Assembly (NCBI RefSeq): GCF_045679555.1
Contig: NC_092120.1
Coordinates: 9,909,805 to 9,973,804, forward strand
Length of the DNA stretch: 64,000 nucleotides
Source: Salvelinus alpinus
Lineage: Eukaryota; Chordata; Actinopteri; Salmoniformes; Salmonidae
Direction of reading: 5' to 3'
Under the pieces are notes generated by a model, which was not told where the DNA came from, did no database searches, and worked only from the letters and a program-made list of their open reading frames with translations. Positions 22,578 to 35,535 of this stretch are shown here, one piece after another (the stretch's first letter is position 1; every line of letters begins with the position of its first letter). Position numbers and translations under genes: made by a program.

Positions 22578-25012
22578 CTTCAAAAACCGAGCTGTGGCTG
22601 AACGACGACATGAATAACATACAGCTGGCGGGTTTTACACTTTTTGGGCAGGATAGAACAGCTGCCTCTGGTAAGACAAGGGGTGGCGGTCTATGTATAT
22701 TTATAAACAACAGCTGGTGCACAAAATCTAAGGAAGTCTTGAGGTTTTGCTCGCCTGAGGTAGAATATCTCATGATAAGCTGTAGACCACACTATTTACC
22801 ACCACAAACCGATGCTGGCACTAAGACCGCACTCAATGAGCTGCATACGGCCATAAGCAAACAGGAAGACGCTCATCCAGAGGTGGTGCTCCTAGTGGCC
22901 GGGAACTGTAATGCAGGGAAACTTAAATCTGTTTTACCTCATTTCTACCAGCTTGTTACATGTGCAACCAGAGGGAAAAAAAACTCTAGACCACCTTTAC
23001 TCCACACACAGAGACGCGTACAAAGCTCTCCCTCACCCTCCGTTTGGCAAACCTGACCATAATTCTATCCTCCTGCTTACAAGCAAAAACTAAAGCAGGA
23101 AGCACCAGTGACTCGGTCAATAAAAAAGTGGTCAGCTGAAGCAGATGCTAAGCTACAGGACTGTTTTGCTAGCACAGACTAGAATATGTTCCGGGATTCT
23201 TCCGATGGCATTGGGGAGTACACAACATCAGTCACTGGCTTCATCAATAAGTGCATCGATGATGTCGTCCCCACAGTGACTGTGCGTACATATCCCAACC
23301 AGAAGCCATAGATTACAGGCAACTTCCGCACTGAGCTAAAGGGTAGAGCTGCCGCTTTCAAGGAGCGGGACTCTAACACGGAAGCTTATAAGAAATCCCG
23401 CTATGCCCTCCAACAAACCATCAAACAGACAAAGTGTCAATACAGGACTAAGATTGAATCGTACTACACCGGCTCTGATGCTCGTTGGATGTGGCAGGGC
23501 TTGCAAACTATTACAGACTACAAAGGGAAGCACAGCCGCAAGCTGCCCAGTGACATGAGCCTACCAGACGAGCTAAATGACTTCTATGCTCGTTTCGAGG
23601 CAAGTAACAATGAAACATGCATGAGAGCATCAACTGTTCAGAGAGACTGTGTGATCACACTCTCCATAGCCGATGTGAGTAAGACCTTTAAACAGGTTAA
23701 CATTCACAAGGCTGCAGGGCCAGACGGATTACCAGGACGTGTACTCTGAGCATGCGCTGACCAACTGGCAAGTGTCTTCACTGACATTTTCACCCTGTCC
23801 CTAACTGAGTTTGTAATATCAACATGTTTCAAGCAGACCACCATAGTCCCTGTGCCGACGGACACTAAGGTAACCTGCCTAAATGACTACTGACCCATAG
23901 CACTCACGTCTGAAGCTATGAAGTGCTTTGAAAGGCTGGTCATGGCTCACATCAACACCATAATCCCAGAAACCCTAGACCCACTCCAATTTGTATACCG
24001 CCCCAACAGATCCACAGATGATGCAATCTCTATTGCACTCAACACTGCCCTTTCCCACCTGCACAAAAGGAACACCTGTGAGAGTGCTATTCATTGACTA
24101 CAGCTCAGCGTTCAACACCATAGTGCCCTCAAAGCTCATCACTAAGCTAAGGACCCTGGGACTAAACACCTCCCTCTGCAACTGGATCCTGGACTTCCTG
24201 AAGGGCCGCCCCCAGGTGGTAAGGGTAGGTAAAAACACATCCGCCATGCTGATCCTCAACACGGGGGCCCCTCAGGGGTGCGTGCTCAGTCCCCTCCTGT
24301 ACTCCCTGTTCACTCATGACCTCATGGCCAGGCACGACTTCAACACCATCATTAAGTTTGCCGATGGCACAACAGTGGTAGGCCTGATCACGGACAACGA
24401 TGAGACAGCCTATAGGGAGGAGGTGAGAGACCTGGCCGTGTGGTGCCAGGACAACAACCTCTCTCTCAATGTGATCAAGACAGAGGAGATGATTGTGGAC
24501 TACAAGAAAAGGAGGACCGAGCATGCCCCCATTCTCATTGACAGGGCTGTAGTGGAGAAGGTTGAGAAGCTTCAAGTTCCTTGGTGTCCACATCAACAAC
24601 AAACTATCATGGTCCAAACACACCAAGAAGCTCGTGAAGAGGACACGACAATGCCTATTCCCCTTCAGGAGACTGAAAAGAATTGGCATGGGTCCTCAGC
24701 TCCTCAAAAAGTGATATAGATGCACCATCGAGAGCATCCTGACTGGTTGCATCACTGCCTGGTATGGCAACTGACACTGCTACAGAGGGTAGTGTGTATG
24801 GCCCAGTACATCACTGGGGCCAAGCTTCCCGCCATCCAGGACCTCGATACCAGGCGGTGTCAGAGGAAGGCCCTAAAACTTGTCAAAGACTCCAGCCACC
24901 CTAGTCATAGACTGTTCTCTCTGCTACCGCACAGCAAGCGGTACCGGAGCACCAAGTCTGGGTCCAAAAGACTTATTCTACCCCCAAGCCATAAGACTCC
25001 TGAACAGCTAAT

Positions 25013-25529
25013 TTCGTGGAAATGTAGTACTGAGAGAGACTTGGTCATTTCTTCAAACAATCATCTTTATTTAATATCGATTAATTATTGCAATAATGAA
25101 ACCGTCAGCCCAACAGTCTTGACTGCTAGACTGAGAGTCTACGGATATTATATTGGACCTAAAAATGCTTAAAAAATCTCCCACAAGCCACCTTTGTTAT
25201 CTACACAGAATGGTGTTTTACCCCCAACCCGACATAGTTTCCCAAATGCCAGGAAGATGAGACAATGGGGCATTGTTCTAAACTCTTCCAGGCTCTCTCT
25301 ATCTCAGGTCACACACACCACATCTTGTGTATGGAATGCCAGCTTTTAGGTTTTTATCACCAAGTCATTGCCAGCTAAAGCTACAGCCATATGCCCAGAT
25401 AAGCTGCAGGGTGCTGGAGTGGAGACCATAAAACACAGTATTAGCAGGACAGAAATATCTTACTGTTTGTTAAGTAAATAATTGTTACATATCCAACAAA
25501 TAAGGTGAATACCAAATTTTTCTATCACA
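25013..25529 (-). mobile_element. Probable solo LTR inserted in the LINE, duplication CTAAT
   Basis: LINE sequence is split by 517 bp flanked by CTAAT on both sides (25008-25012, 25530-25534). On the minus strand the insert starts TGTGATAG, has AATAAA at 25071-25066, and ends CCACGAA. The 3' terminus is not a perfect CA, so the LTR call rests on the duplication, the TG start and the poly(A) signal. Confidence 0.6.
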
Positions 25530-25639
25530 CTAATCAAATGGCTACCCAGACTATTTGCATTGCATTTTGTCTCAGGGTTGAGCGCAACTTTTGTCGGGAC
25601 GTTGTCAAACCCATCTGTCTTTTGTTATGAGCTCTAAGT

Positions 25640-26981
25640 TTTAAAAAGTTTTTCAGGATCCTGTCTTTCAAAGATAATTCGTTAAAATTTAAATAACTTC
25701 ACAGATCTTCATTGTAAAGGGTTTAAACAGTTTCCCATGCTTGTTCAATGAACCATAAACAATTAATGAACATGCACCTGTGGAACGGTTGTTAAGACAC
25801 TAACAGCTTACAGACGGTAGGCAATTAAGGTCACAGTCATGAAACCTTAGGACACTAAAGAGGCCTTTCTACTGACTCTGAAAAACACCAAAAGAAAGAT
25901 GCCCAGGGTCCCTGCTCATCTGCATGAACGTGCCTTAGGCATGCTGCAAGGAGGCATGAGGACTGCAGATGTGGCCAGGGCAATAAATTGCAATGTCCGT
26001 ACTGTGAGACACCCAAGACAGCACTACAGGGAGACAGGACGGACAGCTGATCGTCCTCGCAGTGGCAGACCACGTGTAACAACATCTGCACAGGATCGGT
26101 ACATCCGAACATCACACCTGCGGGACAGGTACAGGGTGGCAACAACAACTGCCCGAGTTACACCAGGAACGCACAATCCCTCCATCATTACTCAGACTGT
26201 CCACAATAGGCTGAGAGAGACTGGACTGAGAGCTTGTAGGCCTGTTGCAAGGCAGGTCCTCAACAGACATCACCAGCAACAACGTCGCCTATGGGCACAA
26301 ACCCACCGTCGCTGGACCAGACAGGACTGGCAAAAAGTGCTCTTCACTGACGAGTCGCAGTTTTTTCTCACCAGGGGTGATGGTCGGATTTGCGCTTATC
26401 GTCGAAGGAATGAACGTTACACAGAGGCCTGTACTCTGTCATTGCAGGCAATCTCAAAACTGTGCGTTACAGGGAAGACATACTCCTCCCTCATGTGGTA
26501 CCCTCCTGCAGGCTCATCCTGACATGACCCACCAGCATGACAATGCCACCAGCCATACTGCTCGTTCTGTGAGTGATTTCCTGCAAGACAGGAATATCAG
26601 TGTTCTGCCATGGCCAGTGAAGAGCCCGGATCTCAATCTCATTGAGCACGGAGGGTGAGGGCTGGGGCCATTCCCCCCAGAAATGTCTGTCTGGGAACTT
26701 GCAGGTTCCTTGGTGGAAGAGTGGGGTAACATCTCACAGCAAGAACTGGCAAATCTGGTGCAGTCCATGAGGAGATGCACTGCAGTACTTAATGATTTTG
26801 AACCCCCCTTTGTTCAAGGACACAATATTCCATTTCTGTTAGTCACGTCTGTGGAACTTGTTCAGTTTATGTCTCAGTTGTTGAATCTTGTTATGTTCAT
26901 GCAAATATTTACACATGTTAAGTTTTCTTAAAATAAACGCAGTTGACAGTGAGAGGACGTTTCTTTTTTTGCTGAGTTTAT
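25640..26981 (+). mobile_element. Tc1-like transposon with deleted transposase core
   Basis: Transposase begins at ATG 25899 (MPRVPAHLHERALGMLQGGM), with HTH regions, RSGRPRVTT, and the catalytic FTDESQFFLTRGD block near 26345. The middle catalytic region is deleted after ERYTEACTL (about 26440), and the distal part ([22 protein letters not shown]) is in another frame at about 26530-26655. The right end CAGTTGACAGTGAGAGGACG...TTTTTTTGCTGAGTTT (about 26940-26981) is this family's terminus. The left terminus is truncated or degenerate. Confidence 0.85.
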
Positions 26982-28928
26982 GTTAAATGGACTAGGCATC
27001 ACCTATCATCTAGTTTGACTTGACTCATGATGATACTATGGTCAGGTTAAAAAAAATATGAGAATGATTGAGTAAAATCCAGGAAGAGCCACAGAGAACC
27101 TTTGAAATGGCTTCTGTAAAGTCCTGATAAGTGTATAAAAGTCAAGGGTACTGTCAACCACCCCAGATGCATTTATACAGTAACCTTTTTATCCCCCCTC
27201 TTCCCTGGACTCTCCTTCTCATCAGCTCTGGTTTCAGCCCATGTTCAGTGGCAGTGAGTAATCTGCCACAGTACTTAGCCTCAGCTCGGTTTCTTGGAAT
27301 GAATTGCGCAGACTATCTATTCCAGGCAGACCTCTCAGAAATAAGTAGCTTTGACAACAGGGTTTTCTGTAACCATAATATGGGAAGTTTTTCTTCACAC
27401 TCCTCCTGCTCTCCATTTCTGTTGACCTACTTGGAACTTGTTTTTTGTAAGGGTCCTCAAATTGCACTCCCTCAGCCGTTAGTGATGTAAACCCATTCAA
27501 GCCATAACTTGATCTGAACACCCCTGTCTGAATAGCATTGTGCTGTCACAATAGCCCTTTCATCAGAAGCATCCTTCAGCCTTCACATCAAAGCTACAGT
27601 CCTTTCTCAGAACCCACTCCTATGGGAGAGTGATCGCACAGTTGCTGCCGAGTGCTGACTCCTTGAGCCCAGTCAAGTAGGTTACAACATGTTCCAAACC
27701 CCTTTTGAGGAAGCAGTCTTCAGGACAAAGGCCTCTTTGAATAGGGTATCATGACTGTCATTTACCAAGTAGCTCCCGTCAGATTTCAAGAACCTGAATC
27801 ATAAAATACTAGAAGCATGCTAAAGGCAAAATGGCACGACCCAAAACTCAAACGGGTCGATAGATAAAGAGACTGATTACATATCCTTTGCTCAGATGGG
27901 AATCCACCAACACAACTCTCAATTATATTTAATTGGATAGACAGTTTGTCTCAGTCACAATCACACGGATTTGTGTTTCTGAATGAGTACTCCTGTAGAG
28001 AAGGATTATATTAGTCCCAGCTCCTTGGAGGACAGGCAGCACAGTCGCCACACATCACTTATCATTTTGCCCCTCTATGGGATAGGCAGGATTGGGTGAG
28101 TGAGACGTTCAACAGCAGATCAGATACCACCTTGCCTGGGCTCAATATTCCAGAGTTGCACCCTAGACACAAAACATTTGACTTGAATAATCATAATACA
28201 TCAAACTTGATAAGTAAATTGTGCCAATGTAATTTCATGCAAATGCCATTGGAATACCTTTCTTATTTCAATGCCTTGGTATTTGCACTGAGCAAGAGAC
28301 AGGGGACCTAAGCTTCTGTGTAACAAACTTGATATGAACATTATTGGTTGTGAAATGAACACAGAAATAAGGCCTGTACAGTGATGCACACTATTCATAG
28401 AGGAGTACCTGAAATTACTATACAATAGCATATGCCATGAGAGAGGCAGGTGGCATTGAGAAACAGAATGCAGATGTTGGTTGAGGACAGTGGCAGGAAG
28501 CTACTGGAAGAGCCCACCACCTGGTCCTGCCGTGTAAATGTAAAAGTCAAATAAGGAGATGAGGCCCTGCCTGAAGCACTGCCACACGGATGATGTCCAG
28601 GGTCCAGTAGATTTACAGTGAAGGCATAAAACCTCAAATGTTATTATGCTGACTAATTGGGAGTCATGAAAGAGGAATAATACTCTTACTGCACATTGAG
28701 CCTCTGTTCAGGCATAGTGAAGCAAGTACATGACTGTCCAAAGCTTAAGACTGGTTACTGCACTGTCTGAAAACAGACATTTGACTTTTAGAAAGCTGAG
28801 CACAGTACACAGAATCATAGTGTGTGTGTGTGAGAGAGATGTACTGCACAGGGACGACAACGTGCTTCAGGCTTCTCTACAGCAGATCAACAAAGTTTAA
28901 AATAAACTTACAAGCAGATGCTAAGTTA
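26982..28928. other. Intergenic; no gene recognised
   Basis: Several short open frames (for example 27131-27490) lack any recognisable domain, start context or splice structure. No element ends were seen. Confidence 0.35.
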
Positions 28929-29802
28929 TACACTCACCGGACAGTTTATTATGTTGACCACCCCGTTCATGAAAATGGATCGCTCCTACAGACAGTGAGT
29001 CAAGTGGCCGGGGCCTGTCATATAAAGCAGGCAGACAGGCATCAAGGCATTCAGTTACTGTTCGATTGAACGTTAGAATGGGCAAAAAGAGTTACCTATG
29101 TGACTTTCAACGTGGAATGATCGTCGGTGGCAGGCGCGCCGAACCCAGTATCTATGAAAACGGCCACCCTCCTGGGCTTTTCACGCACGACAGTGTCTAG
29201 GGTTTACCGAGAATGGTGCGACAAACAAAAAAACATCCAGTCAGCAGCAGTCCTGTGGGTGAAAACAGCTCGTTGATGAGAGGTCGGAGGAGAACATCAA
29301 GAATCATGCAAGCTAACAGGCGGGCCAGACAAATAACGGCACAGTACAACAGTGGTGTGCAGAACGGCATCTCGGAACTCACAACTCGTCGATCCTTGTA
29401 ATGGACGGGCTATTGCAGCAGACGACCACACCGGGTTCCACAGCTAAGAACAAGAAGCAGTCCCAGTGGGCACGCGATCACCAACACTGGACCATTGAGG
29501 AGTGGTAAAACATCTGCTGGAACATGACAACGAGTTCAGTTTACTTGAGTGGCTTGCACAGTCACCATTGTCAATCCAATAGAGCATCTTTGGGACGAGA
29601 TGGAACGGACTTGTTGCCAGCAGGAATGTACCGCCGTCCAATCTGTAGCAACTGTGTGATGCCATCGCATCAGCATGGACCAACATCCCTGTGGAACGTT
29701 TCCGACACCTTGTAGAATTCCCCGAAGAATTCAGTATGTTTTGGAGGCGAAGAGGGGTCCGACCCGGTACTAGATGGGTGTACCTAATAAACAGTGAGTG
29801 TA
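28929..29802 (+). mobile_element. Tc1-like transposon, compact and inactive
   Basis: Terminal inverted repeats CACTCACCGGACAGTTTATT (from 28931) and AATAAACAGTGAGTG (to 29800) are each flanked by TA. The interior has a decayed transposase: a start at about 29078 (MGKKSYLCDFQRG in frame), then NRRARQITAQYNSG-like and [12 protein letters not shown] segments, with several stops. The distal catalytic part is shortened. Confidence 0.85.
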
Positions 29803-30519
29803 TAACTACAGTACGCTTACAGTAAGGATAGCTGTAGCTATAAAGTGAAACCCTTAGAAACTGCTGGGTCAGTGCAAACCTTAGCAATGTGTGTGTGTGT
29901 CCTCTTCACTTCCACGTCTTTTAAATGACTTTGTATTGAATTAATAAACTGCACCATTTTTTTAGCATTTACAGCCTACTGCTTCTACCTTTTAGTGCAT
30001 CACCCTGCACAGTGATACATGAAAATGTGTCTGAACAAATCAGATTAGCAAGGTGCTCTCTTGAAGCAGACACTGCTGCATTGATTTGTCTGTGTTTCCA
30101 AGCCTGCTGACATGAAATCCAAAGCTTTCTCATACCATAACAATCCATCACATTCCTGAATAAAAGAACACTGCATATCTATTGGAACACCAAGGTGGGG
30201 GAATGTACAGTATATATTTTGTGTACTATAAGTATATATATCGTAAATGTGCTCACTGTACATATACGAGCTTTGATTCTTGTCAGCAAATAGCGGTCAG
30301 AAAATAGAAAATTATGGTCAGAAAACATCAGTTGTTATGTAAATATGTGTATTGACTGAGCATGGCATATTGCTGATAACTTTGTGTGTGCTGCTTCAAC
30401 TTTCAGCACTACGCCACCTATTGGTGTGAAATAAGTATTATCATGCGACATATGGTGAACTAGTACAGCTTCTAGTAGGAAAACGGTTTGTGTAGCATAG
30501 AAAATAAAACTGCCTGGTT
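29803..30519. other. Intergenic between Tc1 and polr3gl 3' end
   Basis: AT-rich sequence; a TATA-rich patch near 30210-30245 has no gene attached. Nothing else recognised. Confidence 0.3.
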
Positions 30520-31116
30520 TACAAATTAGCTGCCATTTATTCTCTCAGAATTTCAAGTTAACTAAAATCCTCTTTCATAACAAACAACCTTGGGATATTA
30601 CATGGATATAAAAGTTTTACAAAACATAACTTTTTAAAACTACATATAAACTACATAAAACAACATAACATTAAAATTGGTGTGTTAAACACCTTAATTG
30701 TATATCTTCAAAGTTCTTTAACATTTCTATAATTGGATAAAAACCTTCTAAGAAATAATACTATAATTGGTGTTAGGAGAAAAGATGTCGGCTTATGAAG
30801 ATTGACATACTTCTCTCTCCATAACACCACCACACTTAAGAGCCATTTAAAACTAGTGCAGGTTTGAACTGTGCAACCTGCTTCTTCTGCTGAAATTATT
30901 TTTTAAGTCAGGAACTGACTGAATCCTGGGTTATTTTGAAGATTCAAGTGTCGAGTTAAGATCATTTCAGGCCATGTATACAAGATGGACCTAAGAACAA
31001 CAGCACATTCTCTCAGCTTTGGAGTCTCTCTCAGTTCTGGAGTGTCACATATATTTTCCCAGGACTCTTGGGTCCTAGGCATGCTCAATGCTCTGTCGTT
31101 GTTGTTTTTCAAAGTA
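30520..31116 (-). other. polr3gl: polr3gl 3' untranslated region
   Basis: Noncoding sequence downstream (leftwards) of the polr3gl stop. A minus-strand AATAAA (TTTATT near 30536 on the plus strand) is a plausible poly(A) signal. Confidence 0.45.
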
Positions 31117-34057
31117 TCAGTAAATGGCCTCATCCATGTTGTCATCACTGTCCCCTCCGAACTCCTCTCCATTGTCAAAGTACGACATGATATAGTCTGT
31201 CTCCTGAGGGAACACAATCAGAGTGGGAAAAAATGCTACGTATGAGCTCATTCCGACCTTGTGAACTGTGTTTGCAACGCTCACTTTCTGTTAAATCATG
31301 CATTGGTGTCACTGGAAAATGTATCAGGGAAATTGTCTCTAGTAAGGATATTCTCTCACTGAGGTTGTGGGGGGCATGGGACCAGATTAAAAAAGTAAGA
31401 AAGAGCTTGGATGTATAACAGTTTTGCGTCCGTCCCTCTCCTTGCCCTAACCTGGGACCATCTGAACAAAGCAACAACTGCCACCCAGGAAGCATCGTTA
31501 CCTGTCACTGCGGAGCAATGGAAACAACTACTTCAGGTCTCAGAGTGGGTGACGTCACCGATTGAACGCTACTAGCGCACACCGCTTACTAGCTAGCCAT
31601 TTAACATTGGCTACAGATGCTTACCTCTTCAAACTCTTCTTCATCATATTCCTCCTCCCCATCTTGCTGCTCTTCCTCCTGCTTCTTCTTCTCCCCTTCC
31701 TCTTCATCTGAGGTCACTTCCTCCTCTAATGTCTGAAATATGACACAAATTAATACAAAATAAACTAAAAGAAAAGGAACATTGATAGTAAAATAACACA
31801 CCAGGCTTACATTAAGTTTGAGGTTTAACAGCATGAAACATTTCCCTTCATCTAGTGTGCTGAGATTGAGTTGTGTTACATGCCTATAGATGTGGTAAAG
31901 GTCAATAGAATACAGACTATGGAGTTAATGTCTGATGTACTGGCTAAATACCTACTATTCCCACCTCTAGTTTATGGATGATCTCCTCTTTGTCCACCCG
32001 GGTCTTTTTGCTGGGTTTGGGGTCCACTGGTGTATCCAAACTAAGAGAAGTGTCTGTAACAGACGAAAAGGGACAAAAGCCAATCATTAGTGAAAACCAA
32101 CTCCCTCTATCTATTCCCCATCCTCTCCTTTCATTTAAAAGGCCATTCAACCAAAAGCTATATTTATCCCATAATAGAAAAGGGCAGATCATTTATGTAT
32201 AAGTCAGGCAGTATTGTCATTGTCAGTAACCAGCAGTGACTTTATCTTATCCTTCTGTTCAAAGCAGAAGGGCAAATTGATGCATTCATGTCTCTAGGGA
32301 GACACAAGCAGTCAGAAACAGTGTTCTTCTGAAGACACCTCTCTCTTCAGCACTCCGCCCAGCCAATAGGAAGGAAAAAAATCATGTGGGAGCAATATGC
32401 TATGAAAGAGACTGGTGATTCGCCAGACAGTACATGTCAACAAGTCCTGCAGGAAGCAAACTAAACAGAACTGCAAAACGAATGGATTTGTTTAAAAACA
32501 ATGTATTACAATAGTCTTCTGTGATCACATGGTGGGTGGGTTTTCATAGTGAATCTGTATTACTCACAAAAATGTCCAGTCAGTCAATGTGAGGTATAAA
32601 ACAACACTGTATCATCCACTTACTCTCTTTTAGGGCCTTCTTGACACGAATTCGAAGCTCTTTGGGTAGCCTTTTCCAGTCTGATGTTAAAAAACAAAAA
32701 TATAACAAAACCAATCAGTAGACACACAGGTGCTACAATACTGTTTTTACACAGCAATTACCTTGTCAAAATGATGGAATGTTGGTTCACATCCGTTTTT
32801 CCCAATCAGCCTCTATTCAGCAGACTAATTGTGAGCGACAGCTCAATTTCTCCCATTTGACACGCTTTGGGTCACCTGACAGTTTCAATCAGGACCGTTC
32901 ACACTCCATTGTGGCTGACATCTCTGGGGTGGCGTAGCGAGTGATTTCATATTGCTTCAGGATTAGATCCTTGATTCTATTAATCCCTGTTTAACAGTTA
33001 TGCTGGTAATCAGATCGTACAATGCACTCCTTCCAATACATGTTCTGTAGTTTCTATCACCTTTCAGTTACATTTTTTGAACAGGAGGTATGATGCAGCT
33101 GACCCACCTGGATTCCACTCAATGGTGTTGTCTGACGGCTCACTGTTCTGATATTTATCAGAATACCGCTCCACATCTGGAAGTCAGACAAGAAGCTCAT
33201 TCATTTCTTAAACATGGTACAAGAACAAACATGTCTTTGAAAAGAAAGCCTCTGTGTATTATAACATCTGCCTCGTTTGCTGCTCCCAAATGTTCTTATC
33301 GAAGCATAATTGAATGCTTGATTGAATAATTGAACAATATTTCCACCCCTGATTTAGGTAATGTCAGCCAAACCTTGTATCACCTAAAACCTTGTATCAT
33401 TTTAATAAAATAACACAATTGGGAGCTGCTGACAGTGACTAGACATTGACTGTCCAATTTGTGCCACTTTTGGATGTCTGTAATTACTCTTTTCATCGCT
33501 AACACACAGAGATGGTGTCTTCCCAGGCTTAGGTACCTTTCTTGGAGACGGCTGGACGGACATAAAATGGTAGGGTCTTCATGTTTCCCCTGAACTCCTG
33601 CTTCAGTGCCAACATGTACTCTGCTTCCTCTCCCATCACCAAGGGGACAGGCTTGTGTTCCATGGGCTACATGTGCACAAAAAACATCATACATATTAGT
33701 CTTTAAAACAACAACAAAAGGCTTCTTTGCTCCCAACCAAACACATATCTTACGGCCTCAATACATTTGAACATAAAAATGTGTCGGCCCTGGATGTTGC
33801 TTAGACAAATAGAAAAATCTGGGAAAAAGACTATGAATAGCCTCTGAATAAAGCCAATATTTGACAACAATGAGGTGCATCCAAAATGAAGAGAGACAGT
33901 TACAGGGTCAGTCACATCACCTCATACTCACAGGGAACAGAGGTGTAGGCTGGAGAATTGAAGGGGGCAGGTTCTCCCCTTTCCCAATCCCGACTGCCTC
34001 GATACTGAAGCTCATGTACCCCTTGCCGCGACCTCGGCCGCGGCCCAGGCCAGCCAT
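31117..34057 (-). CDS. polr3gl: RNA polymerase III subunit RPC7-like, seven coding exons
   Basis: Coding exons on the minus strand: 34057-33932, 33666-33537, 33176-33108, 32680-32624, 32053-31965, 31732-31625, 31203-31117. All introns are GT-AG with frame kept (666 nt, 221 aa; human POLR3GL is 218 aa). The N-terminus is glycine/arginine rich (MAGLGRGRGRGKG) followed by the conserved EAVGIGKGE and LQPTPLFP. The middle has VERYSDKYQ and WKRLPKELRIRVKK, which contact the RPC3/RPC6 side of Pol III. The C-terminal third is strongly acidic (runs of E/D) and ends DNMDEAIY, as in the family. RPC7 isoforms sit in the Pol III heterotrimer needed for initiation at tRNA, 5S and U6 genes. The flanking genes txnip and ankrd34a favour polr3gl over polr3g. 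A splice acceptor at 34101-34102 predicts an upstream noncoding exon. Confidence 0.95.
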
Positions 34058-34344
34058 GGAGTGAGCACACAGTGGGGTGGGGGGGGGTTCGCAGGTAAAT
34101 CTGTCAAGGGAGGAAGAATGCAATGGGCAATGAGTAATGAGTAATAGCACTTCTATTTTCCCAAACTATTTGTGTAAAGCTATATAAGCTTACTTTTACT
34201 CCTGGCCCATATATGATCACCTATATGATTGCTGTTAACTGTAATTTGACAATAACCCTAACCCTATTAGCTCTAGCTAACGAGCAGTGAATAACAAAGG
34301 TCACATAGCCAGTGCTAAACAAGAACGGGTATAGCTACAACACA

Positions 34345-35324
34345 ACAAAAGGACAAAAACGTTGTGAAGGGGAGCAATGGCTAACGCGTTAAGGAAAGAG
34401 GATACCTAGTCAGTTGCACAACTGAATGCATTCAACTGAAATGTGTCTAACACATTTAACCCAACCCCTCTGAATCAGAGAAGTGTGAGGGGCGTTAAAG
34501 GGACAACCTGTGATTGCTACATCCATTTCGGACTGTTAAATTAGTGATATACACTACCGTTCAAAAGTTTGGGGTCACTTAGAAATGTCCTTGTTTTTGA
34601 AAGAAATTGAATACTTACATACATACGTACAGAGTCCCATTATCAGCAACTATCACTCATGTGTTCCAATGGCACGTTGTGTTAGCTAATCCAAGTTTAT
34701 CATTTTAAAAGGCTAATTGATCATTAGAAAACCCTTTTGCAATTATGTTAGTACAGCTGAAAACTGTAGTTCTGATTAAAGAAGCAATACAACTGGCCTT
34801 CCTTAGACTAGTTGAGTATTTGTAGCATCAGCATTTGTGAGTTCCATTACAGGCTCAAAAAGCCCAGAAACAAAGACCTTTCTTCTGAAACTCATCAGTC
34901 TATTCTTGTTCTGAGAAATGAAGGCTATTCCATGCGAAAAATTGCCAAGAAACTGAAGATCTCGCACAACGCTGTGTACTACTCCCTTCACAGAACAGCA
35001 AACTGTCTCTAACCAGAATAGAAAGAGGATTGGGAGGCCCTGGTGCACAACTGAGCAAGAGGACAAGTACATTAGAGTGTCTAGTTTGAGAAACAGACGC
35101 CTCACAAGTCCTCAACAGGCAGCTTCATTAAATAGATCCGAAATGGATGTAGCAATCACAGGTTGTCCCTTTAACGCCCCTCACACTTCTCTGATTCAGA
35201 GGGGTTGGGTTAAATGTGTTAGACACATTTCAGTTGAATGCATTCAGTTGTGCAACTGACTAGGTATCCTCTTTCCTTAACGCGTTAGCCATTGCTCCCC
35301 TTCACAACGTTTTTGTCCTTTTGT
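34345..35324. repeat. Inverted duplication, perfect 188-bp arms (34345-34532 and 35137-35324)
   Basis: By base-by-base reading the two arms are exact reverse complements. The left arm is ordinary flanking sequence ending 19 bp before a Tc1-like element. The right arm sits inside that element, splitting its transposase-derived region (AAATAG at 35136) from its right terminal repeat (resuming AGTGATGG at about 35325). The 604-bp spacer is the left part of the element. No target duplication flanks the inserted arm. Confidence 0.92.
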
Positions 35325-35535
35325 AGTGATGGTTGCTGATAATGGTCCTCTGTACGCCTATGTAGATATTCCATTAAAAATCAGCCGTTTCCAGCTACAA
35401 TGGTCATTTACAACATTAACATTTATCAGAAATACAGTGTAGGATTTGTTATGTTATTTTAATGGACAAAAAATGTGCTTTTCTTTAAAAAAACAAGGAC
35501 ATTTCTAAGTGACCCCAAACTTTTGAACGGTAGTG
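34552..35535 (+). mobile_element. Tc1-like element with long terminal inverted repeats
   Basis: The ends are CACTACCGTTCAAAAGTTTG (34552 on) and the inverted copy to 35535, each beside TA. The inverted similarity extends about 100 bp or more inward. The interior has a short transposase N-terminus (about 34860-35010): RNKDLSSETHQSILVLRNEG and RKIAKKLKISHNAV, a homeodomain-like [24 protein letters not shown] follows in another frame. No catalytic domain remains. It lies in the probable first intron of polr3gl and carries the inverted flank copy. Confidence 0.85.

Larger units (their letters stand above)
21523..25567 (+). mobile_element. L2/CR1-type LINE, near full length but broken and interrupted
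   Basis: The 5' region (from about 21523) is followed, after a Tc1 fragment, by an endonuclease segment from about 22578 (TELWLNDDMNN, RGGGLCIFINN, VEYLMISCRP). Reverse transcriptase then covers about 23490-24720: [37 protein letters not shown], and FADGTTV for FADDTTV. Several frameshifts and stops separate the frames. Near 25007 a 517-bp LTR interrupts the 3' part, which resumes at 25535 (CAAATGGCTACCCAGACT) and runs out near 25567. The RT region is nearly the same as the copy at 3.1-4.5 kb. Confidence 0.85.

Noticed and set aside
27131-27490. 119-codon open frame
   Set aside because: No recognisable domain, and the opposite strand is equally open; consistent with chance.
31117-34057. polr3g rather than polr3gl
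   Set aside because: The neighbours txnip and ankrd34a match the POLR3GL locus; in human, POLR3G lies with ARRDC3 and ANKRD34B. Sequence alone is less decisive.
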